DNA of 64,000 bases from positions 45,467,811 to 45,531,810 of the forward strand of contig OZ026596.1 of the NCBI GenBank assembly GCA_964020085.1, written 5' to 3'. Source of the stretch: Micromussa lordhowensis. Its lineage: Eukaryota; Cnidaria; Anthozoa; Scleractinia; Lobophylliidae. The notes below the pieces were generated by a model. The model had not been told where the DNA came from, ran no database searches, and saw only the letters and a list, made by a program, of their open reading frames with translations. Positions 57,067-64,000 of the stretch are shown piece after piece. Made by a program: the position numbers and the translations under genes. Each line of letters starts with the position of its first letter. Within the stretch, counting starts at the first letter, position 1.

Positions 57067-57390
57067 TCCGATGATTCGGAGGACATAGTAATTTTTTCTT
57101 CAATCACAGAGGCTATGAAGACCAAATAGAATGAATTTTTGTGCTAGAGAAAGGCTTTCGCAGATCGACGACTGGCTGAGAATCGCTTGAGCGTCTTCTC
57201 GAAGTGACGTCACAACTCTACTCTTCCCAGATCCTCATTTACGCGGTCATGGTCCATTCGGAACTCGACTTTAACGGGGCATAAAAATTCGAGGATTTGA
57301 CCAAATCCAAAATTATTTTCGAAGAAGTAGTCACCATAGCTTGACGATTTTTTTAGGCTGAGAAAAGTTTAGGGGCTAGGTGCACTTTAA

Positions 57391-58889
57391 AAAGAACAGG
57401 AACCCTTATGTGCAGGGGAAATTCATTATGATTCCAAGAAAGATGAGTATACTCGTAACTGCACTCATTTATTTAGGAAGCTAATTATTTCTCACCTGTG
57501 GGATAGCAATTCCTTCAGTTATTTACGAACTTTTTAATTACGGAGCCCGAACCATCACACTTTAACTCAACTAGACTTGAATTATAATCAACTTTACGAA
57601 CCTCATTAAAAACTCACTTCTTTGGCAGTCACTAAAACCTTCAAAAATCTATACTCTGAATTCATTCTTGCTAATCAAAGTTCTCTCATTTGTTCAACTT
57701 TAGACGAAAATCATTTTCGACAGAGATTAGAGTTTTATCATAAGCTTTAATTCCTGTATCAGAAAACAGCGCTTAATATACTTCCAAAATTTGCATATTT
57801 TTGCGCGAAAACAGAAACGTACCTTATTTAATCTCATATTGTTTTAGATATAGTGGGCAGCTGGAAACACGTAGTTTTTGCATAAGAGTAGTATTTATCT
57901 TTGAGAAAAACAATCAACGGACTTTGTCTTTCAATTTAACCACTAGCTGAAATTTATCAAGGAAACTAAAAGAAAAACACTGCTTTCAACAACATCTATG
58001 TCTTGGTAGTACTCTGAAAATTGTCTCTTCACAATTTTAATACGTAAGGGTAACTCGGGAGGGCTCAAAGCTAAAGAAAATTTCACGGAGCCAGGAATTT
58101 TTTGTCTTAAGCCGGAGCAATGAGCCTTGAGCCACTTAGGAACCCTGGTCAGACTTGTTTGCTAATTAAGACGGAGGCAGGGATCAAACAAAGGTTTGTT
58201 CCGGAATTGCCCTTTCTTTTGACACAATAGAGAAGTCCAGATCACACTTGACTGTTTGAATATTGTGTATAGCGGGATGAGAAAAGTGACTCTTTAAAAC
58301 ATACTGGCGGAAATAACCTGCTGGGCGATAAACTGAAATCACCTATTCCTGATTTGTATTACAATGTCAGAAAGTAGATGTGGCGGAAACACTGCGTTCA
58401 TCTGTTCAGGCAGCTTTTGACAAAGAAAAAACTTCATCAATGATAGACGGCAAACTCGTCCGATGTGAATCTCGTCTACTTTTCTGCCCAAAACAACCGG
58501 AAAATACGTCACTAAGAACTCCTCTTAGACGGATAATGCCTTTTAATTAATTCGAACCTAGACTTGATGCCTTGTCTTCTTTTATTGACAATAAAACAGT
58601 AGAGTACAATAAAGATTACAGGTGTACAGAAGAAAAGGATTAAACTGAAGCAATACACTATAGTTCACTAGAGTAAAATGCTTCGCGCTACATTATAATA
58701 AAGAGTAAATAAAACCAATCACCGACTGAACTCCCTATATAGTAGTACGTACATCGTTGTGGAAATGGTCGAAAAGCAAGGAAAACATTGTCATGGCTGA
58801 AAATTGAAAGCTGTCGATGGCGTCCCCAAGGCAGATGGGAATGGGACTATTTGCATGTTTTCTACACGGGAAAAAGACTTGACAGGTTA
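57391..58889. other. No gene seen
   Basis: AT-rich unique sequence between the transposon nest and the inverted-repeat element upstream of the GPCR. No open frame has recognisable motifs. Confidence 0.5.
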
Positions 58890-59527
58890 ACAAGGCCATA
58901 GCCGTTTTAGTCTTCTACATCTTAAGGTTACGTCTACCTTTTCAGCGCCTTTAGAGGTGTCTCGCGTCTAAGCGATCTAGTGTGTCCGGTTTGAACCGGT
59001 AGATACCTAAACTCCATATTAAATTAAAGCTAATAAAGTTGGTTATCATACTATACCAAGGATTTCTGAAATAAAACGAACTGTCCAATTTTTCACGACC
59101 ATTAAATGTGAGGGTCCGAATCATCTTTTGGATTCCTTTTGTAAGCTACAAGTCAAAGGGAATTTGTTCCTTTGCCCTCAAATTTTGGACAGTTGTTAGT
59201 TTGACGTATAAACAATAAAAAGTGTCTGCGAATATTTTCGATCCAAATATTTTTTCTCCGAGAGCGATTTTTCTACGATCACTCCATATATTTTTTTTAA
59301 TCCCATTTCAAAAATGTTTAGCGCTTTGCTTCCGCAAAAACAAACTTCGCTTTGACTTGTATGAATGAATGTATGAATGTATGAATTTGCATGAACTTGT
59401 ATGAATAGGTATCTACCGGTTCAAACCGGACACACTAGATCGCTTAGACGCGAGACACCTCTAAAGGCGCCCTAAAGGTGTACGGCGACCTTAAGGCGTA
59501 GAAGAGTAAAACGGGTATGGCCTTGTA
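58890..59527. mobile_element. Inverted-repeat element upstream of the GPCR gene
   Basis: The left arm (58890-59010: ACAAGGCCATAGCCGTTTTA ... GTCTCGCGTCTAAGCG ... GGTAGATACCT) is mirrored by 59408-59527 (AGGTATCTACCGGTTC ... GGCCTTGT). The inner 60 bases are nearly perfect and the outer part more diverged. The unique middle (about 395 bases) has TGTATGAATGTATGAAT tandem words at about 59360-59390. No ORF. Confidence 0.85.
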
Positions 59528-59804
59528 CCTTTTAAAAGGTGATTCGGACGAAAACAAGGACCTCTGCTGGAAGATCGAAAATTTGGAACGTAAGCTGCAA
59601 TAGATTAAAATAAGTCACCGGAAATTTTCGCAAAACGGAAAATTTCCCAGTTTCAAACAGCTGTCTTTACTTATTTTCCTAGTCGTTTTAAATTAACATC
59701 GGACTGGAGAACTTCAGTAAAGTCGCCGCGTACTCTCCCTTCGGTCGGAAATGAAATGAAAAACACTATGTGAGGAAAAAGGTGCTGATTAAGAAACACG
59801 AATC

Positions 59805-60815
59805 ATGGCAAACCTGAACACAACGCTGAATGGAACACAGCAGTTTATGAACTGCCCCAGTTCAAGTAATCCTATAGCAGAAAAAGTTGGAAAGTCCTTT
59901 GTGTACTGCATCATGTTTGTTGTTTCGCTGGCTGGAAACACCCTCATCGGGATAATTGTGTACAAGACGAAAACCATGAGAAAACCCATCAACTTTCTAA
60001 TCGTAAACATGGCCATATCCGATATGTTGTTTCCAATTTTCGGCTTTCCATGGATTCTAACAGAATTGTACGTTGACTCCTGGCTGATCGGCGGATCACT
60101 TGGCCAAGCCACATGCAAACTGCTTCCCTTCTTACAAGGTATCTCGCCTATCGTTTCTATACAGAGCCTGGTTCTGATAGCGGCGGACCGATTCGCAGCG
60201 GTGGTATTTCCCCTCAGTTCCCGAGCAAGCAGTTCAAAGTTGTGTACATGTGTCTTCCTCATTCTCGCCAGTTGGATCGTCGCCATAACTATCCAGTTCC
60301 CCTACATCCTGGCGTTCAAACTGATTGAATACTCAGACAGGCTGCTTTGCAGGCCACTGTGGAACGAAGTCTTTGGAGCGTCTTTCAAAAACCAGTACTT
60401 TGTGGCATTTTCGGTTGTATTCGTTTTTATCCCATTGGTGTTGATAACTATACTCTACATCATCATCTATCTAAAGCTCAAGTCAAAGAAGATTCCAGGT
60501 GAACAGTCACAGGTCAAGGTTGGACAGCAACGCGAGCGAAGAGAAAGAAATGTGTTAAGGATGGCCATTGCTATAGTAATCGGATTCGCAATATGCTGGC
60601 TACCGATCACTGTAAGTCGGATTCTGCTCGTCTTTGCATCGCAAATCACCACATCGTCTTGTGGCTTCATTGCCTTTAGGTTCAGTGCCTCAGTTATGGC
60701 TTTCGCAAATTCTGCCATAAATCCTTACATCTGTTTTATTTTAAGTGGAAATTATCGTCAAGGAATTAAGCATTTGTACAGCACTACGCGTTCTGGTATA
60801 CTAACACGATCGTAA
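59805..60815 (+). CDS. Class A (rhodopsin-like) G-protein-coupled receptor, single exon
   Basis: This is a 336-residue seven-helix receptor at the plasma membrane. TM1 is about 32-54 (SLAGN45), TM2 65-85 (NMAISD73), TM3 104-130 with C104 and DRF 128-130, TM4 149-170 (W157), TM5 198-224 (P210), TM6 249-273 (CWLP 264-267) and TM7 289-313 (N302, NPYIC 306-310). C182 in loop 2 can pair with C104. The N-terminus has two N-glycosylation sites (NTT, NGT) and no signal peptide. Features fit the peptide-receptor branch (galanin/allatostatin/NPY-like), but the ligand cannot be named. Odd points are DRF for DRY and Cys in place of the NPxxY tyrosine. The gene is complete and intronless, as many cnidarian GPCR genes are. 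Confidence 0.93.
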   Translation: MANLNTTLNGTQQFMNCPSSSNPIAEKVGKSFVYCIMFVVSLAGNTLIGIIVYKTKTMRKPINFLIVNMAISDMLFPIFGFPWILTELYVDSWLIGGSLGQATCKLLPFLQGISPIVSIQSLVLIAADRFAAVVFPLSSRASSSKLCTCVFLILASWIVAITIQFPYILAFKLIEYSDRLLCRPLWNEVFGASFKNQYFVAFSVVFVFIPLVLITILYIIIYLKLKSKKIPGEQSQVKVGQQRERRERNVLRMAIAIVIGFAICWLPITVSRILLVFASQITTSSCGFIAFRFSASVMAFANSAINPYICFILSGNYRQGIKHLYSTTRSGILTRS

Positions 60816-61149
60816 GCAAGTCATCGTTGTATAAATTTGAGGAGTGAGGCGTAAAAATGACCCAGTTAGCCATAACTTTGTCGGTGAACAGCATATACTT
60901 TTGCTTGAAGATTTCCCTCATTCAAAAGAGCGTTGAAACATTGGTAAATTTTAGTTATAAAGGATGATGTAAAGTGGGCCGTGGTCCCAAGTTAAACAAG
61001 AAGGCAGTAGTATCAGAGATACCTTAAAACCTGCTTTGTATTGAGTTGAGTCAATGTACATTAAAGGAAACTTTGTAAAACGGTTTTTAACCGTTCTTTG
61101 GACAACTATGTTCTATGGACAGTCATTTTGTAGCTTTGTAAACTCTATA
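60816..61149. other. 3' flank of the GPCR gene
   Basis: AT-rich; AATAAA-like sites are absent until about 61250, so the transcript end is not clear. Confidence 0.4.
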
Positions 61150-61154
61150 ATTAA

Positions 61155-61189
<35 letters not shown>

Positions 61190-61214
61190 ATAGATAATCT
61201 CATATCCAACAAGC

Positions 61215-61240
<26 letters not shown>
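61150..61240. repeat. Foldback element
   Basis: TTAACAATTATTCCATGAGC...GTTGGATATGAGAT is mirrored by ATCTCATATCCAAC...GGAATAATTGTT around a short loop. The arms include GCGCGCGTTGG / CCAACAAGCGCGC. Confidence 0.88.
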
Positions 61241-61251
<11 letters not shown>

Positions 61252-61341
61252 AAAATAAAGAACTAGACTACAATGAAAACAAAAAGGCCCAAAAACTCAC
61301 GCATACGCACGCCATTTTTGTAGATCATGGTATAATGGCTC

Positions 61342-61375
<34 letters not shown>

Positions 61376-61414
61376 GAGACTTCTCATTGGCTTAGCCATC
61401 ATGGTATATTTAAC

Positions 61415-61446
<32 letters not shown>
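61342..61446. repeat. Foldback element with 33-bp perfect arms
   Basis: TTATTAAAAACTGGATCATT...GCAATT (61342-61374) has its exact reverse complement at 61414-61446. The loop (39 bases) contains TTGGCTTAGCCATCATGG. Confidence 0.9.
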
Positions 61447-61447
<1 letters not shown>

Positions 61448-62408
61448 TTGGTGTTATTTCTTGAAATAACTTTATTAGGAAATTTTAGTCGAGCTGAAAC
61501 CGGTAATAATACTTTATTTCAAAACTACTTTGTATACTTATTGACTCTACATATAAACATGCTTTACAGAATGGTTGTTAACCATTCTTTGGACACTGGA
61601 TTTACAATTACTTTGTAGTTATTCTGTGAACTTATTATTTTGTAATCTTATTAAAATTGTAAAGCAATAAAATTAGCTAAAAGGTCTGTGATATTCTGAT
61701 ATTCTGATACACGACAATAAGAACCTCCGATGTTCTACGATTCAACTTTGTAGCTCACGGTCCATCAACATGGCTGCCATGAGTCGAACACAACACTCTC
61801 ACTAAGCATCTCGGGATGCCTGTATAACACTTGCTTTTCCGGTACACAGTACACGGTATTCATTTCCGTTCCACAGCCAGTTTCCTTATTTCAAATTTCC
61901 CAAATTAATTATTTAACGTCAGACATATCAATCTCACCATTTCTTAATTCCCTACTTTACAAACCGCCACGCTTATCAACCCTAGCCGAGTCTGCAAGTA
62001 ATTCTCAAGACAGGCTTCCTGAGAACTCATGATCATTCATATGCTTTGGTTAATCAGAATGCAAGGAGACTTTTTTTCTTAGAAAACTGACTTGCCTATT
62101 TTAGAAAACCGCATGTCTTTGACTCTTAATGGGAACTCATTGACATGTAGTTGCTAAGTATTTATAAACCGGTCTTCTTGTCACTGTTGCTGAGGCTAAA
62201 ACAAATTACTAGTCATTTTTCCGTCTTTTTGTCTCGATTTACTCTACGTCTAGCAATGTGGGTTGCCGGTTGGTTCTTTACTGAGCATTTCATTGTCACA
62301 CTTGATTATACAACACTAGGGACTTCTTTTAAATTACTTAAGCTGATGAAGGTTGTTGGAACATTGATGTCACCAGTGCATCTGTTTTGTTTGTTGACTG
62401 AGGGGGGA
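61447..62408. other. No gene seen
   Basis: AT-rich sequence; the open stretch 62151-62495 has no motif and runs into a hairpin. Confidence 0.4.
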
Positions 62409-62464
62409 AGCCTTAGCCTGAAATGTCAGCTGAGGGCGCGAGATGACCGACATTTCAGGCTAGG
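62409..62464. repeat. Small hairpin
   Basis: TAGCCTGAAATGTC / GACATTTCAGGCTA around CAGCTGAGGGCGCGAGATGA; possibly the end of a MITE. Confidence 0.7.
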
Positions 62465-62939
62465 GAGGCGCCGTTCAATCACTTGCAGGTGGTAATCATC
62501 GCATACGGTGCCCGGGTGATGTACTTCATGAGGGGAACATGGGGCGAATCAGACACAAGAAATAATAAAAAACTAAAAGCCAATTATTTGATAATCTTAG
62601 GTCATCAGTGCAGGGTTCAAGGCCGAGTTGATTGTCAAACACGAGAAAGAAAAAAAAAGATTGTGTTTCCGTTCGTTGCCTCTGTTGATCAAGACTATTG
62701 CCGTGCAAAGGAGATCGGCACTTCGCACGACCCTCGTTACCAGTCGCTTCTGTTTCGCGCTTGTTCAAAGTGCTCGGAATGCGCGGCTATCGTGCACCTC
62801 ACCCAGCCTGAAACTAATCAGGCTTCGTTGTTGTTGTGGTCACAAACATAAGATCCTTCCAATAACGGACGAGTGCAAGTTGTTCCTGTGTTTTTAGTGT
62901 CCTTTGTACTAAAACAAAACGGTCATGCGCAACTACTGT

Positions 62940-63187
62940 ATGATAATAGGAACGAGGACGGGTCACCCCACCCCACCCTCAGCATTCACATGAAGAAAAC
63001 TTACCCCACCTAAGCGGGTTACCCGGCACGGCTGACCGGGCAACCCGCCTAGGTGAGGTACCCCACCTCTCATGTGAAAGCAGTCAAGAAAAAAAGAGAG
63101 ATTGTATGGAGAGATTGGTAACCCCACCAAGGCGGGGGGACCTCACCTACCTGGGGTCCCCCACCTCCATGTGAACAGGCCCTTTTG
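62940..63187. repeat. GC-rich MITE-like fragment with nested mirror repeats
   Basis: CATTCACATGAAG...ACCTAAGCGGGTTACCCGG is mirrored by CCGGGCAACCCGCCTAGGTG...CTCATGTGAAAG. A further partial copy (ACCTCCATGTGAACAGGCCC) ends the stretch. It stands out from AT-rich flanks; the exact ends are uncertain. Confidence 0.55.
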
Positions 63188-63221
63188 CGTTCCCGAAAAT
63201 TTCTCGGCTTCTATTATAAAC

Positions 63222-63295
63222 AAATAATAGCATGACCTGTACGTGGTATTTGGCAATAATACCGGCTCGTAATTGGACAATTTTGAAATATCACT

Positions 63296-63336
<41 letters not shown>

Positions 63337-63340
63337 TGGT
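63222..63340. repeat. Foldback element with about 40-bp arms
   Basis: AATAATAGCATGACCTGTAC...GCAATAATACCGG is mirrored by GCGGTATTATTGC...AAGTCATGCTATTAT. Arms differ by two or three bases; the loop is about 32 bases. Confidence 0.88.
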
Positions 63341-64000
63341 GTAAACGGATTGTATAATAATATACCCGCCGATTCGCAACGTTTTACTGTTTTTATTGGT
63401 ATTTAATTTACATCTTTCTCGTTTGTACGTTCAACTCCGTTCAACTCTAATCAGGTCTACAGTTTAGCTCAACAATGAACAGAACGCAGTCATGTGACCA
63501 ATAACTGACCAATGCCTGAATGACGTGTGTAAATCCCTCCATATTTGGTTTTTAAAAGAAAATCAGACAGATTTACCTCTTAGAGATAAGAAAAACAAAA
63601 CAAGGAAAAGAACGTGCTATAAAAGTAAATGAATTGAAGAAAAAATAGGACCGTCAGCGTGAAGGTCACAACTGCGTTGCTGTACAGAAGAAAAAGCCAG
63701 ACTGCCAACTGTTTTAGTTTATTGTTTTTGGGAATACAGGACGTTTAATGTTACAAAAACAAAAAGTTCAGTAATATCTAAGTATCTAGTAGTATCCATT
63801 ATAAATAATGAAATCTATTGATTTGGTAGTTCGTACATATCCTCGCTGACCGTCGTACAAATTAACTAGTCTAGCTAGTTTTGACTCATTAAACAGAGGT
63901 CCATTCAGCTAAGAAATTTTTAATCATATAAACGCGATCAGATCGAGTTAATTAAGAAATTTTTAATCATAAACGCAATCAAAGGGTTATATAACTGTTA
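63341..64000. other. No gene seen
   Basis: AT-rich. Near 63910 and 63955 AAGAAATTTTTAATCATA occurs twice, 48 bases apart, with AAACGC(G/A)ATCA following: a short tandem duplication at the window edge. Confidence 0.5.

Larger units (their letters stand above)
49743..57386 (+). mobile_element. Kolobok-type DNA transposon remnant (7.6 kb, TTAA target duplication)
   Basis: TTAA lies at 49739-49742 and 57387-57390. Inverted ends begin AGTGTACCTAACCCCTAAA (left) and AGTGCACCTAGCCCCTAAA (right, reverse complement). They stay alignable for about 120 bases (49743-49863 against 57266-57386), and a TGACGTCACTTCGAGA block is shared to about 210 bases. The left part carries a THAP zinc-finger frame, the hallmark of Kolobok and P-type transposases. 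TTAA duplication is the Kolobok rule, while P elements use 8 bp. The catalytic transposase domain is not seen, so the element is a non-autonomous derivative. It is enlarged by a MULE (50195-55709) and an inverted-repeat MITE (56371-57066). Confidence 0.85.

Noticed and set aside
59789..60286. 165-codon minus-strand ORF opposite the GPCR
   Set aside because: Shadow of the receptor gene; it contains no motif of its own.

Overview
The window looks like non-coding-rich genomic DNA of a cnidarian, most likely an anthozoan such as a stony coral. This is an inference from content: sparse intronless host genes, one family A GPCR, many short inverted-repeat (foldback) elements, several LINE clades, tRNA-derived SINEs, Kolobok/THAP and MULE DNA transposons, and a Polinton-like virus-derived block. 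No bacterial-type organisation (operons, Shine-Dalgarno sites, rRNA or tRNA operons) is seen.

Region 1 (1-5860) is the right-hand part of an AT-rich, intronless, virus-like integrated element that runs off the left edge. All its genes are on the + strand and tightly packed: two small zinc-finger ORFs, a family-B DNA polymerase of the protein-primed type with an endonuclease-VII-like zinc motif inserted in its exonuclease half, a short acidic ORF, and a protein that I recognise as a poxvirus late transcription factor 3 (VLTF3)-like regulator. The polymerase frame is broken upstream of its catalytic core at two points.

Region 2 (about 6-31 kb) has no convincing host gene. It is built from an inverted duplication (arms about 6.24-10.54 and 20.69-24.65 kb), dispersed diverged copies of an exon-like unit, foldback elements, two copies of one SINE, L2-like and Tx1/L1-like LINE remnants, a Crypton-like recombinase remnant, and a strikingly homogeneous 58-bp GC-rich minisatellite (15.59-17.35 kb).

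Region 3 (31-47.4 kb) holds a second inverted duplication (about 32.1-34.06 against 40.5-42.9 kb, with further tandem copies near 44.2-45.6 kb). A nearly complete but frameshifted CR1/L2-like LINE on the minus strand (34.49-37.78 kb), MITEs and a possible first exon (37.8 kb) lie between the arms.

Region 4 (47.4-57.4 kb) is a transposon nest. Two TTAA-flanked elements sit back to back sharing one TTAA. They are followed by a 7.6-kb TTAA-flanked Kolobok-type element whose THAP zinc-finger exon is split by a 5.5-kb Mutator-like element (9-bp target duplication) carrying a degenerate PHD/FLYWCH/MULE transposase gene. A further inverted-repeat MITE lies in the right part of the outer element.

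Region 5 (57.4-64 kb) contains the one intact host-type gene: a single-exon class A GPCR at 59805-60815, flanked by an inverted-repeat element and several foldbacks.
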